DNA from: Coix lacryma-jobi var. lacryma-jobi
Lineage: Eukaryota > Streptophyta > Magnoliopsida > Poales > Poaceae
Assembly (NCBI GenBank): GCA_009763385.1
Contig: CM019823.1
Coordinates: 174,560,574 to 174,624,573, forward strand
DNA length: 64,000 bases
Direction of reading: 5' to 3'
Below the pieces are notes generated by a model. It was given only the letters and a program-made list of their open reading frames with translations, searched no databases and had not been told where the DNA came from. The translations under genes were made by a program, and so were the position numbers. Shown here piece by piece: positions 1-12,451 of this stretch (position 1 is the stretch's first letter; every line of letters begins with the position of its first letter).

Positions 1-2
1 CT

Positions 3-3000
3 GCAGATAGAATTCTCGAGCTGTTGAACATAGGCAACAGTAGGCGCAAAACAGAGAGTACTGAAGCAAATGCTACTTCTTCACGGTAGTTTAATAATTT
101 TCAAATTTTATTTCTTTTTTAAATGCTCATGCCTTCACTACTTATGTATTTTGAAGGATTTATTGATATCTTGCATGCCAGGACTTCTTCCTGCTAGACT
201 GTTCCAACAATTATAAAATTCCCACAATAATATGTAAAAATAGAAAATTGTAAAAATACAAAATCATAGAAATTGTAACATGGGAGAAAAAGAAGGATGT
301 ACACATTATGATTTTAGTGCCCTCCTGATCAGAGCAAATTATACAAATATTGGTGTAAATGGTTTTGTATACCCCGCACTTTGCCGCGGGACTTTCTTAG
401 GATTAAGTTTGTTGTATATGATGCTATGGACTTGTGTGTTATATTATTGCATTGGTTCTGGTAAAAAATCAGGAAGCTAATGGAAGAATCCAATGAAAAA
501 AGGCAATTGAATATTACTTCCTCCATTCCAGAATATAGCTTCATTTATGTTACGGCGCCGGCGGTGAGGAGATCGCAGGGGAGGGAGAGTGGAGGAGAAG
601 GTTGGCCTGAGAGTTGGAACGCAGGGTGTAACGAGGAACCTCGGCGGTGGGCTCTTCTCCTGTGAGCGCAGCTGAAACACCCGATGCCACCGTCTAAGGG
701 AAACTCCCACCCCGATACAGGGAGAGTTTATTCCTTCTTTGATACCTGATTACATCTCCTATGGTGCCCTTTATAGATTAGGTGCACATGTCTAACAAAA
801 CCCAATCTAATCTCCTAAAAATCCTCCCTGATTTCCTCTTTCCTAACCGGCCATCGTAGCCACGAGATGGGCCTGAGGGCTGGCGCGGTCGGCATCTGTA
901 TTGGGCCATTGGCGCCGAACAAAGGAGTCTATAACAATTTAGCATTTGAGTTTTGTACCGATTGACTTCTCTAGTGGGATAGAAAGGATGAATTGTCAAA
1001 ATTACCCCTCAACACATGTACATTATATAGCAGGTTCCATGCTAATAGCGAGCAGGTCACCGGCTAATCACACAGGAGAGATTATTATCTATAGACATGC
1101 CCAGTATGGCAGAAGGTCATATTTGACTATTCATTTACTTTCTTAGTCTGTCTGAAAAATCCTAAACAAAGCTATATTCTGGAATGAAGGGAGTAGATCA
1201 AATTATAGAAGGATAGGATATGAAACAAATAGCATATGTTGATCAGTTTGTGTGTTGATTGATTGAAAATGGAAGTAGTATTGTACATAATGTAGTAATG
1301 GGGACAATTTTTACACTTAATAAAGAGGGATGTCACTGATTGATTGTATGAAAGGAATTGAAAGTTAGTGGGGGTACTTAGTGGAGGATGATGTGGACAC
1401 CTTGCATGTGAAGATAGATTTTCTATTGGGGATTGAAAATATAAGAGATATAGATATAAATATAGATAGATTGGATATAACCACATCTACTGTGATATCT
1501 AGCAATGTGATTCTAATAATTTATTCTTTTTTCATTTGTCAAGGTCACATGCTGTACTTGAGATTACCGTAAAGCGAAAGCAGAAAGGTCAATATGGTAA
1601 CCAAGTGCTTCGTGGAAAGCTTGCCTTAGTTGATCTTGCGGGCAGGTAATAAAAATTCTATTTCATTGCTGGTCTAATCCACTCTTCTGGAAAAAACAAG
1701 TTGAAATGTTACATTCTGTGAACAGTGAGAGGGCCTCCGAAACAAACAACTTTGGGCAAAAGCTTAGAGATGGAGCCAACATCAACCGGTCACTCCTAGC
1801 ATTAGCAAACTGCATCAATGCCCTAGGCAAGCAAAACAAGAAAGGTCTTGCCTATGTTCCCTATCGCAACAGGTATGTTTCAAGTATTAATTTTACCCAA
1901 CGGGACTTTTTTTATTTATATGGCTAATAACAGCTATTTTGCAGTAAATTAACTCGAATTCTAAAGGATGGGCTGTCTGGTAATTCTCGAACTGTTATGG
2001 TTGCTACAATATCACCAGCCGATGATCAGTATCATCACACAACGAATACACTCAAGTATGCAGACCGTGCTAAAGAGATAAAAACACATGTCCATGTAAG
2101 TGGTCATTTCTTTTGGTTGAATCATAGGTTTACCAGATTCAAATTAAGAAGTCAAACAGCAAATTTTACGCCTACTGTTTAATCATAAACATTGTCCAAA
2201 TCCAATAGAACTTCTGATATCAGCTACTTTGTTCTTTGTAGAAAAATATCGGAACACTTGACACTCATGTTGAAGACTATCAGAGGATGATTAACAATCT
2301 TCAGGTTTGCCATAATGATAAACAAATGATCTACCTCAAATTTTGTCATACTTCTTTTACATAAATTGTTTTCGTCTTAGTTGAGAGGCAGAACTTCTGC
2401 CATTGTTTAAAAAAAATCATCATAGTTAAATGTGTCACGTGATTTTGTAGGTTGAGGTTTCTCAGTTGAAAAAGGAATTAGCTGAGAAGGAGCATCAATT
2501 AAGTGTAAAGCCTACTGAGAAAGCTGCAGATAGTGAGCTATCTTGGTTAAATGTCTTGAGCCAGGAAACTGGTGAGAATGTTCAAGAACGCATAAATCTT
2601 CAGAAGGCTCTGTTTGAACTTGAAGAAACCAATAAGCGCAACCGAATAGAACTCCAGCATCTTGATGATGCTATTGCGAGGCATCAGGTTGGTGATCAGT
2701 TTCAAATAAGTTCCTATTCTCCAGATTTTTGTAGACCAAAAAACACCTCTAATGTGCTATTCCCAACAGCCTCTTTGAAACCTTTCCGTTACCCTTTCTC
2801 TCTCTGGTAAAACTGCATGGTTTATAGGACATCCTAATCTACTGATATCTTTAGCCCTTCCAAACAGACAATAGTCTTGAAATCTACAGCATCATATAAT
2901 GAAACAACAGTAGATACGTTTTGGATATCATGATAGTTGATAGACAATAGTCTTGCAACAGAACACTGAGAATTTTGTGTTCAGGTGAAAGAAATGGACT

Positions 3001-4655
3001 CTACAGTTCTCCAAGCTTTAACATCAAGGAGACAAGTTATTCTTGACAACATCCGTGATAATGATGAAGCTGGTTCTGGATATAGAAAGGTGTTAATCTT
3101 ATTCTGTCTCCTTCTGTTTAGTAGCCTGAATGCAAAATTTACATGGAGATTTTTCCCCTTAGGACATTGAAATGAACGAGAGTCGTAGGCGACAACTGCA
3201 GGATATGATCGAAGAAGCCGTCAGTAACAATGGCAATAGAACCTACCTGCAGATTCTCAGCCAGTACAGACTACTTGTAAGTAAACCACAGCTTTTTAGT
3301 ATATTTCCCAATTTAAACGATAAGAATGTGGTATCTCACATGTTATGTATGTGTAATTTACTCTTTAGGGAATGACTAATGCTGAACTACAAATTGAGAT
3401 GGCTATGCGGGATCAAGTTATACATAATCAGAGGGAAGCTCTAAGGAGCCTGTGGAACATTCTCTATGGAACAGGGTTAAACCAGAAACAGATTCTTAAA
3501 TTGGCTGCAAAGCAAGGCTTAACAGTAGAAGGCTGTCCTTTGCCTAGCCCAAGCCCAGATGTTACCACACCACCTTCCTTTCCACCTCATAGAAGGTTTC
3601 CATCGTTTATGTCATTTCCTAGTCCACAGTCAGAGCCTTATTCTACGTCTGGTTGCTTTTTCCAACATGGTTTCAGCACCATGTCTATGCTGAAAAATCC
3701 GCATGAGACACCCACCATATGTAGGCAGGAGCACCTCAGTTCTTACTACATGATGTCTGGCTGCTCGCCTTACTCTGGTGATGGAAAACAGTGGTCCAGT
3801 GGAAGACCTATGACATTCTTTTCTATCCCAGAAAAACCTAAGGAGGTGAGCAGTGTATACCGGGAAACAGAAAATGCACAGTCCCAACACAAGGAACATT
3901 CTGGCAGTCATGATTTCAGTCTGCATAGAAAGGTAAACTGTTTCCTTTACACAAGCTGTTAAAAAAAAGTGTCATGATGCATATTACGCCATGTAAACAT
4001 AGTCCATCTATCAAGAGTCCAAAGGGAAAAAGAAGACAAGAAAAAAAGGAGGCAACACCTTACTATTATTTGAGTCGTGTTCTTTTTCAGATTGCTTAAT
4101 TTCTTCAGTTTCTGCATTGTATCTAAGCCTGCTTTCGTCCACTGTGCAGTGGTCATCAGAATACACATACTGGTTAATGTTGCTCCCAAGTAAAACACAT
4201 GTTACCAAACATGGAACGATTCCATTTTTTCTAGTCTAGAATCAAATGAGTGAGATTTAAATTTGAAGAATGAAATATTGGACATACTATAATTGTTAGC
4301 CCCTCCATAGGACTTCAATGAAAAATGGCTCACAAAGGTTTTGCCATATATTCAGTTTATGACATTATGCTTTATGACTAGTAATTTTTAGATACCAGAA
4401 TATTCACACATGTTCCTTGAGTGTCAGAACTGCAAATCGTTCTATGCAACCTACTGATGGATTGACATGGTAAATTACCAATTTATCATGTAGAACAAGT
4501 GACCACAGAACATGATTTCTGCATAGCTCGTAATAAATAGATGTGCCATCGAAATGTAAAGATTGTTTGACCCTAACCATGGAGACCTTGAGTCTGCATG
4601 AACTGACCAAGATTTTCTTGCCGTGCAGGATCTGTGGTCCATGGAAAGGAAATGA
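3..4655 (+). CDS. Kinesin-8-type motor protein, 5'-truncated by window edge
   Basis: Partial microtubule motor gene. Coding exons read 3-85, 1544-1645, 1726-1872, 1945-2095, 2242-2304, 2451-2687, 2985-3089, 3163-3276, 3369-3932 and probably 4629-4655; all have GT/AG borders and the frame carries through every junction. Visible motor-domain motifs: SSRSH (switch I, across the first intron), DLAGSE (switch II, across exons 2/3), NINRSLLALANCINAL, YRNSKLTRIL, then TLKYADRAKEIKT, which ends the motor core. A coiled-coil-like neck and stalk follow (SQLKKELAEKEHQL...), then a Pro/Ser-rich tail. The order and the neck after IKT fit kinesin-8 (plant KIN-8B-like), whose members walk to and depolymerise plus ends; that role is family knowledge. 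The P-loop and start lie left of the window. The last exon (DLWSMERK-stop) is tiny and needs cDNA support; without it the reading frame stops shortly after the 3932 donor site. Confidence 0.9.
517..1193. mobile_element. Stowaway-type MITE in kinesin intron, carrying a nested solo LTR
   Basis: Terminal inverted repeats of about 25 bp (CTTCCTCCATTCCAGAATAT at left, its near-complement ending ...GAATGAAGGGAG at right) flanked by TA at 515-516 and 1194-1195. These are the ends and TSD of Tc1/mariner-derived Stowaway MITEs. Removing the nested LTR and its TSD leaves about 283 bp, a normal Stowaway size. It lies wholly inside the intron 86-1543. Confidence 0.85.
548..936 (-). mobile_element. 389-bp solo LTR nested inside the Stowaway MITE
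   Basis: Begins TGTTA and ends TAACA, so it has TG...CA termini with a 5-bp inverted repeat, and is flanked by perfect 5-bp direct repeats ATTTA at 543-547 and 937-941. It is GC-richer than the surrounding MITE and has no coding capacity. An AATAAA-type signal is read on -, giving the likely orientation. The size and TSD fit a solo LTR from a Copia-like element; the family is not determined. Confidence 0.85.
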
Positions 4656-7108
4656 CGGGCCTCGAGATCCTTCTGGTACACAAACATCTGTGATGGCTAC
4701 AATGTGGCCTGTCTGATGTTCCTAACCTTGGTCGCTGTGTGCACCATCTTCTGTCTACCACCGACGTTCCCAGTGTTCCCGAGATCTGGAAGAAAGAGAT
4801 GTTAGTAGATTTGGCTGAAGCTGTTGCGTTTGCCCACGGCCATTTTGATTGATCCTGCTGACATTGCTCACTCCACCCTGTACAGTAGTAGATGCTAGTC
4901 CTCTTCAAGATATCCTCCTTTTCCTTCCTTTGTAAAGTGGTTGCTTGGGGGGTGAATCTGATTTTTGGACCAACAACTCTGTAAATTTGCCACGGTTCTC
5001 GCCCTTCCTTCAGTGAATCCAGTGCCAATGGTAAAGCTTTCAGGATTGGATTGGTCTTCAGGTTCAGTACACTAATCCTCTGCACGCATGCTGGTATGAC
5101 AACAAGCTGCCTGAGGCCAAATCTGCTGGGTGACGATCAGGATAGAGTTTGGGTGACTGATGAACAGGCTATTTGGCTACAGTAGCATGTGGTAGGAATA
5201 GGATCCTCATCTCATCTCCCTTCAGATCATTCATTGAATAAGCCCTACTGAGGCTCACCTGCCCTGGAGACCACATTGAAGCAGGAGCAGCGCTGGGCAG
5301 GCTGCAGGCATGGTCCTGTACTCATCTCTCATTCATGTTTCTGCTCCTGCACAACAGTTGTGCTGAATGCTACGCTGCAGCGGCGGCAGGCAGCCGAGGC
5401 TGCACGGCACGCACATCGCAGTCGCATTACACATTCCACATGCCTGGCTTTGTAGCTTGTCGCTGGCGCCGTCTGTTCTGACGTTCCGTTCCGGGGGCTT
5501 GGTATTGCAAGATTGTAATTGCAACGGTGGTGTGACTGTGTGAGTGTGACAGTGACACATCCTTCATCCTTGTATAGATTAATTAGAGCAGTTGCTCAGC
5601 TGGTTTAGTATAATTATATTATATACTGTGGTAGGATGATAGTGAGATATTATATATAAAATATGGATTACCGTAAAACACGAGCGAGTGGAGTAGTGTA
5701 CTGTGGAGAGTGTACACTGTAGGGTGTGGGCTCTGGCCGGCAACTAGCCTGGCCCATTGTCTCTGCAGGCGTGCGGTGCTGCGTCGGAGGCGAGAGCAGT
5801 AGCAGCGAGACCACTTCACTTGGTGGGTGAGGAGGGCGTCAGGTTCATCAGGGACGGGCGGTGGGGCTCAGGAACAGAAGAAGGCGTGCAAGCCGTGACC
5901 AACAGACCTCAGACCTGCAACTGACCAATGCTTTCCTGCCCTGCCGGAGTCCACAGGACTGTGCGGTACGGGCGGCGACTCGCATTGGAGGAGGTCGTCG
6001 TTTCTACGGTTTCACGTGAAGGAATGCATGTATAAAAGCCAACAAGTCTTGGTTGTTTCTAAGATTTTTCGTAGTGGACTTTATATTTGCCTGATTACAC
6101 ATGGTCCAAAGTCCAAACAAACAACCTGAACCGAAACACCTAGTGGTAGCGGAGCTCTCCAGCATGCGAAAGATTATATTTGGCTACCCAGGCCGGCCAG
6201 ACGAGCAATCAAGGCTGCTGCATGCTCTACCGTCTGTCTGTGCAGCTAGCTGTTGCGTGCTGTGGCTGTATGTGCGTGTCTTTGTCCAAACGACCCGTTT
6301 GAGACTTTTTGAGAGTAGCAGTAGCGATGATTAGCAGGCTTGTGATGGATGGAGGAATTGAACAAGGAGCCAAAGCAGCGGTTCGATCGAGAGGCGTAGA
6401 CGAAGACGAAGGTTTCGTACGTGTAAGGGCGAGCCCGTGTGGCCGTGTTTGATTTGGACGCATGCCTCCTTCGTCCTCATCAGCTCCGTGTCAACACATT
6501 CAACTCCTGAAGGTTTCTTTGCATTCCTGTACTGAAGTAACATACAGTTTTGCGTGAATCAGCTCAAATGCTCAATCTTCCCTAGCGATTACAAATTACA
6601 AATAAAGGAGGACAAACTATATGTACTCCTGGTTCTTTTTTTTAGATAATGATGACGTACTGTGCTGGTTTATGGAAGAAGTACAAATATTTTTTTTAGA
6701 TAATGGAACAAAAGAAGTATAAATATTTTACGTAGGCGAGAGAAATCTTATTATGTCCAAAACATCTATGGCGCCGGCCGTCCTCATCTCCTACCGTACT
6801 ACCCCGTAAACGTGAGAGGGGACAGAATGCACCCCACTCGGGACGTTATGCAATGCAAGTGGCGCAGGCCGGCCCGGCCTAACGCCGAAGCCAAGACACT
6901 CTTTTATTTCATTGAGGCATAATGCATGCTTAGCAGCTAGCTATCGCTACTAGATGTTTACGCTACGATCAAACACTACGCTATCACCCACCATTTGTTT
7001 ACGTCCCTCCAGAACCCAGGCTCTCTCTGATAATCAGCACCCTAACCTAGGCCGCAATTCATCGTTTCGTTGAAAAACGTTGGCCAAGACAAACACTAAT
7101 TAATTTAC
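4656..7108. other. Kinesin 3' flank and intergenic DNA
   Basis: The first several hundred bases are probably kinesin 3' UTR. The rest has no supported gene. A TATAAAAG string occurs at 6031-6038 but no gene follows it in a sensible frame. T-rich repeats (TTTTTTTAGATAATG) occur twice near 6640-6705. Confidence 0.5.
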
Positions 7109-7110
7109 TA

Positions 7111-7328
7111 CTCCTCCGTCCTAAAATTAAATACAATTCTAGAGTTCAAAATTGGTCTCAAAATAAATACAATTCTACATACTCCGTACAAGACATCACA
7201 ACTCTATTTGCCTTTTTTTTTTACAAAGTCTAATGATTGTAATTTTATAGAGGCATTTTGGTAATTTTACTAGGCTATTGGTGATCGTGTCTAGTTCTAC
7301 ACTTGCATTTATTTTGGGACGGATGAAG
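7111..7328. mobile_element. Stowaway-type MITE (218 bp)
   Basis: Left end CTCCTCCGTCCTAAAAT and right end ATTTTGGGACGGATGAAG are imperfect inverted repeats, flanked by TA (7109-7110 and 7329-7330). The consensus CTCCCTCCGTCCCAAAAT type end is typical of grass Stowaway elements. It has no ORF. Confidence 0.75.
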
Positions 7329-8161
7329 TACTCTGTAATTCAGCACGAGTACGGAGTACTGTACTAGTCAATCACCACAGGTTTCACTCCTGTCATCATA
7401 ATTCACAGCCACAAATTCCGCTTGCTAGAACAACATAGGACACCGAAACATAGCGGCCCAAACTGCATCATTTGCTCGCTGTCCTGCTGAAGCGCCTGCC
7501 TCATCACAGTCATGAGTCGCGCTGAGCACGAGCAGACCGTCAAAATTTCGATGGACGCGACGCGCGCGACGCGGGTGTGGTGACCACCAATCTAGGACGC
7601 TTTGGAACCACCCGTTTTTTCCACGGTCGCCTAGCACAGGAGCAGCGAGAATCTACCCTCTTCTTTTTTTAGAATCTACCGCGCGCACCCGTCGCAACTC
7701 TCAAGGCAGAAGAACGACGGGAACTCCTCGTCGATCACATGGGGGCGTGGGGGCAAACGGCAAAGGGCCTTGCCGGGCCCTTTTCACGGTTTCACCGATC
7801 CAGTCCAGTCCAGATCGAGGCCTCAGAATTGCATCACGATTCGCACTCACACAGCCACGTCGCGGATCGCCTCCTCTCGGCTCTGCCGAGCTCGTGCAAG
7901 GAAGGGTTAGTAGGATTTTGAGATGCATGATGATTTGGATCTCGGCGAGCTTTTGTGCTTTTGTGACTTTTTGTTGTGTCAGGCCCCGGTTTCTCTTCTT
8001 TATGCTCCCACATCCGCATCCAGGGCTTTCACTAGCTAGCTCACCCTCACCGTCACCGGACACCGGCGCCTGCATGTGCAGTGTGCCTATACAGATGTAG
8101 TAATAGGGTTTCATGCTCATGTGCTCCTGTCTAGCCTAGCCTGTAGCGTAGCGTGGGTAGT

Positions 8162-8394
8162 GGGGCCTGTTTGGTTCTACGCCATAGCGAGCCATGCCAA
8201 TCGCCAAAGTCTGTGGCGGCGCCACAGGTTGCGGCGGCGAATTCTTCCGCCACACTCGTGGCAAGAAATACTACTGAGAACCTGCACAAAAATCGGTGGC
8301 GTGCCAAACCCGAGTAAGCAACCAAACAATATTTTACAGGGTGTGGCAGCCACCACTGTAGTGTGGCCGGTGGTGGCAGCCAACCAAACACCCC
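8162..8394. mobile_element. Small MITE with GGGGCCTGTTTGGTT-type ends
   Basis: Left end GGGGCCTGTTTGGTT and right end AACCAAACACCCC are near-perfect inverted repeats 233 bp apart. The interior has GGTGGTGGC/GCCACC palindromic runs. The ends resemble Tourist or hAT MITEs, but I found no clear TSD, so the superfamily is open. Confidence 0.5.
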
Positions 8395-11240
8395 TGCCCT
8401 GCCCTAGCTAGCCCCCGGTGACGATGAAAATGTGTCTTCACCTTCTTCACCAGCAGCTTAACAATCGATTAGCAACGGAGAAAGTCGAGCTCCCTTTTGG
8501 CGTCGCTACTCACTAGTGTATAGCTCTCCCTTTTGCTACTGACAGTGAGATCAGTGTGTTCCTTTTCTTTCCTACTCTTCCATTTTTTAACAAAATTAAA
8601 GACTAGAAATGGTGTGGTGTTTGGTGGGTGAGTGTTAGTGCAGCCGATGATGCAAAAGGTTGCCAACACAGAAAAGATGGCTGATGATTCCATGCGTGCT
8701 AGTAGCGAGTAGACTGACGACGATATTACGTCTCGGCCCTGTCATCAGACGTTCACCTCCTCTGCCAACGCGAAGAACACAAGTGCTGGCGGTGCTGCAC
8801 AGTTTTTAACATTTAGTTAAACTGCAGTGTAAATACCTGACGTGAAAGCATATACGGCAGTCAAAACAATCTTTTTTTTTCACTGACCGCTAGTAGTAAG
8901 TATACTCCTAAGCACTAGCAGTGACAGTCGTCTCCCACAACGAGGCGCATAATTAAGCTCCGACGAGAACAGAACAGCGAGTAAAGCCGCGGCACATCTT
9001 GGAGCGACGCGCGGAAGAAGGATACTACACGGCTGGTCCGGCTGTGCGGCGGCGGCAGCCACAAGCCAGCGAGTGCTCCACGAACGGCGTCGGCGATTTG
9101 ACTCTGTCCTCTAGCGTCACAGGTGAGCAGTTGGGGCCCACACCGTCAGTCAGTCAGTACGTCAGGGCATCAGCGAAGGCAGCACAGCAGGATAGGGCTA
9201 CCCTACAAGGAAGGAAGGCTACTGAGCAATGATGATGTGCCGTCGCCTTGTTTGCCCAGCGACGGGGGAGCAAGCGTGCTCGAGTACTACTACTGGACGA
9301 AGCAGCACTGCACGAGCACGGCGAAGGGGGAGGAATTCACACCACCTGACCGGGATGTCCTAAACCGTACTTAACCAGGACGTGAACGTGATTAGCATGC
9401 AATGCAATGCAAAATCGTCGAGTCGATCGTGGTCGTGGAGCACACTGCACTGCCACTGCACGCGCGCCATCATCGTCCAGCCGTCGTGCATCAGTGGCAT
9501 GCAAGAAGTTGACTGTGCCGCGTCTGATGATGCAACGTGGGCCGGAGCCCGGAGGGGGCCCAGGGATGCAGAATAAACTCATCGGCACGTACAGTACGGT
9601 GTGTTCACTCTCTCCTCACCTGTCGTCGCGCCGGCGCCGCTGCTTCTTTCCTTCCTTCCCGCGAGCCGCGAGTCAACATTGTTGGTGAGACTACAGTAGC
9701 TGTGAATTACTTTCCTAGAAATTTAATAAATTTAAATTCATAAATATAAATATTATTTACTAGAAATTTAGTCTACGTGATACGGAACCTGTAACTGTAA
9801 TTTTTTTTTTGTTGGGACGGAGTTACTACTTACTAGTACCCTACTGTGTGGATATCCATACTGTACACGCAGGCAGGCGCGTAATAAAAAGCCATGATAA
9901 AATACAAGCAGTCGGACAAAACCGGTACCGGAGTAGTGTACTGTACCGGCCCGGAAAGATCAGCAGGCGGATTCACTCCCGGGCGCACCGCTGCTGCAGG
10001 GTCAAGTTTGCAGGTGAGCCATGAAGCGTAGCTCTGAATGCACCACCCGTATACAACGCACCGTATTGGTGGTGGCAGCAGCACACGGAGCGGCTGGAAT
10101 GGAAGGCACAGACACAGACACAGCGTCGATACTCGTAGCCCCGTAGGCACACGCATCAGTCGCCGCCGTAGCGATACGTATCGGTGCCGTGGACGGGCGG
10201 GCGGGCGGAGGAGCTGTGGATCCTACCTGTCCTGGGAGTCAGAGTTGTTGGTGAGATTTTATTCAAGGCCGCGCCGTGAATGCGATGCGATTTGCTTCGC
10301 CGTCCCGTACCGTACCGCTACCGTATTGATCGAGAGGAAAAAACCGAAGCCGAACGAGCTGCCGGAGTCCGGACCTTGGCTGTGAACATGCTCGGGCAGT
10401 TTGAGCCACCGGCCGAGGGAGGGGGTCCGCTGCTCCACTACTCGGCTGGCTCCTGGGCGGGCTGGCTGAGCGCCTGGACCACGCGACGCGAGGACGGCCG
10501 ACCCATCACCCACGCACGCGCGTCGCGTAGACGTGGGATGCATGGCCATGGGCCATGGCCCCCCATCCGTAATTCCGTATGGACTATGGAATCCTATTCG
10601 TACCACCTGTCCGTTCGTTCACCACGGCCTCATCTCATCTGAGCAACCATTGAAGAGATTTGAGAGGATTTTAACCTGCATTATAAGAAATAAAAAAAAT
10701 CCTCTCAATCCTTTTGGATTGACACTACTAAATGAACTATTTTGAAGGTAACATGAGGAGGTGCACTCATACTGCTACTTGTTGGTTAAATAAAGTCCCT
10801 CTTTTATTATCCCGAAAAATAAACATGAGGAGGTGCACCCTCTCCTCCTACAGTGCTTTTTCAAAATTGAAAAAAAAGGTTTCGTTTGAGCGTGAGTGGC
10901 TTTTTTATTCATTTGTGTGGAGGAACCAATAATAAAAAAGGAGAGAGTTTAATGTTACCAAAATCTGAATGACGGTGTGCCTCCACTGTGCCAATAAGAG
11001 CCGAGCCATCCCACAGAGATGAGGGAGGTGTGGGAGCGCAAAATCATAGATAAAAGTCAAGCTATTGGCCCAACAGAAATGAGGTCTGTGGTAAGAATCT
11101 AAGAGTCGAGCTATTGGTCCAACAAAAATAAGGTGTAAGGAAAAAAAATTGAGAGCTCACTCAAATTTCAGGACCCTAATAAAGCCCTTGCTAGAGTTTT
11201 TTTTTGACCTGAGCTCTCATATTTAGCTATAAAGGTTTAA
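8395..11240. other. Intergenic DNA, no supported gene
   Basis: Only short overlapping ORFs in alternating GC-rich and AT-rich DNA; none shows a recognisable domain or consistent codon bias. AT-rich segments at 9720-9810 and 10,650-10,930. Confidence 0.5.
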
Positions 11241-11899
11241 GGCCCTGTTTGGATCCAAAGGGCTAGAGCTCAACTAGCTCTAAAGTATCCAAACAAGAGG
11301 GCTAGTTTGTGCTAGTTGCAACTAACCCACCTTAAAAACTATCACCACCAAGAGGTGATTATTTGGGCTAGTTCTGGTTGAGACCAGTAGTAAAGTAATT
11401 TTTCTCTCTACCTCCACCCCACCAAATGATTCAAAAAAGTACATTTATTTGCAATCTAACCCTATATTCAAATACTTCTTTGGCTAGAGTTAGTTTAGAG
11501 TTACTTATAAGCTAAAAAATAACTCTAACTTCTAGTTGTGCTAGAGTATCCAAACAAGGGCCCTGTTTGGATCCCTCTAACTCAGCTAGAGCTAGAGCTA
11601 TTTTCTAACTCTAAACTAACCCTGAACTAACTCTAACTCTTGTGGTGTTTGGAAGAAAGGATTAGATTGACAATAAATGTACTTTTTCAATCATTTGGTA
11701 GGATGAAGGTAGAGAGAGAAATCACTTTTGTAGTGGTCCCAACTAGAACTAGCTTAAATAATCACCTCTTGGTGGAGATAGTTTTTTTGGATGGGTTAGA
11801 TGCAACTAGCTCAAACTAGCCCTCATGTTTGGATACTTTAGGGCTAGTTGAGCTCCAAATAGCTCAAACTAGCTCTAGCCCTGGGATCCAAACAGGGCC
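11241..11899. mobile_element. Two related MITEs in opposite orientation forming a ~660-bp inverted pair
   Basis: Copy A (about 11,241-11,563) starts GGCCCTGTTTGGATCC, and copy B (about 11,558-11,899) ends GGATCCAAACAGGGCC. They abut at GGGCCC. B read on - repeats the order of A: the CTAG-rich subterminal part, CACCACCAAGAGGTGATTAT-like core, and AAAGTACATTTATT. The ends match grass hAT-like MITEs; TSDs were not resolved. The whole can fold back on itself. Confidence 0.7.
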
Positions 11900-12189
11900 C
11901 TGGTCTAAGTAGAAGGGTTGCTGGAGTTACTCTTTTTCACACACACCACACTCACACCACCACACGTGCACGGAAAACACGCAGTACCACCGAACGCGCA
12001 CGTGTGCGTGTACCTATAAAATCTGGAAAAAATAATCCAGAGGTGAGTAGGATCCCACTGAACTGCCCTACCACCGGACCACAGACCCTTTCGCAGAGTT
12101 ACTCTTAACCATGGATTAATCGTTAGCCAAAAGTCAAAATTGCCCATGTCCATCCATGCGTTCGATACCGAAAGACCTCAAGATCACGT

Positions 12190-12196
12190 TATAAAA
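12190..12196 (+). promoter_or_regulatory. TATA box of the receptor-kinase gene
   Basis: TATAAAA preceded by an ACGT-containing string (ATCACGT). A start ~30 bp downstream would give a 5' leader of about 230 nt with a polypyrimidine run and no ATG before 12,452, consistent with translation from that codon. Confidence 0.7.
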
Positions 12197-12451
12197 GCAG
12201 CCCAATCCCCCAGAAGCAAACCCACACACCACCCCAAAAGAACCAAAAAAAATTGAACTTTTTTTTCCTCTTGATTGATTTGATATCCTGCAAGCAAACG
12301 AGCGCAGCAGCACACCCCTCGCCACGCTCTTGTCCGCACTCTCCCCGCCGAGAGTGTGAGCGGTGCCGCCTCTCGCGCTCTCCTCTCCTCCCCCAGTCCC
12401 CCATCCGCCCCACGGCCGCCGCACCAGGGATTCAGGGAAAAGAGAAGCCCA

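Noticed and set aside
4573..5085. 170-codon ORF on - downstream of the kinesin
   Set aside because: Overlaps the probable kinesin 3' end on the other strand, with no domain, no codon bias and no splice context.
6031..6038. TATAAAAG as a promoter
   Set aside because: No supported coding region or transcript feature follows within a reasonable distance.
12356..12451. N-terminal extension of the receptor kinase in the same frame
   Set aside because: The upstream codon is GTG, not ATG, and the signal peptide starts at the ATG at 12,452.
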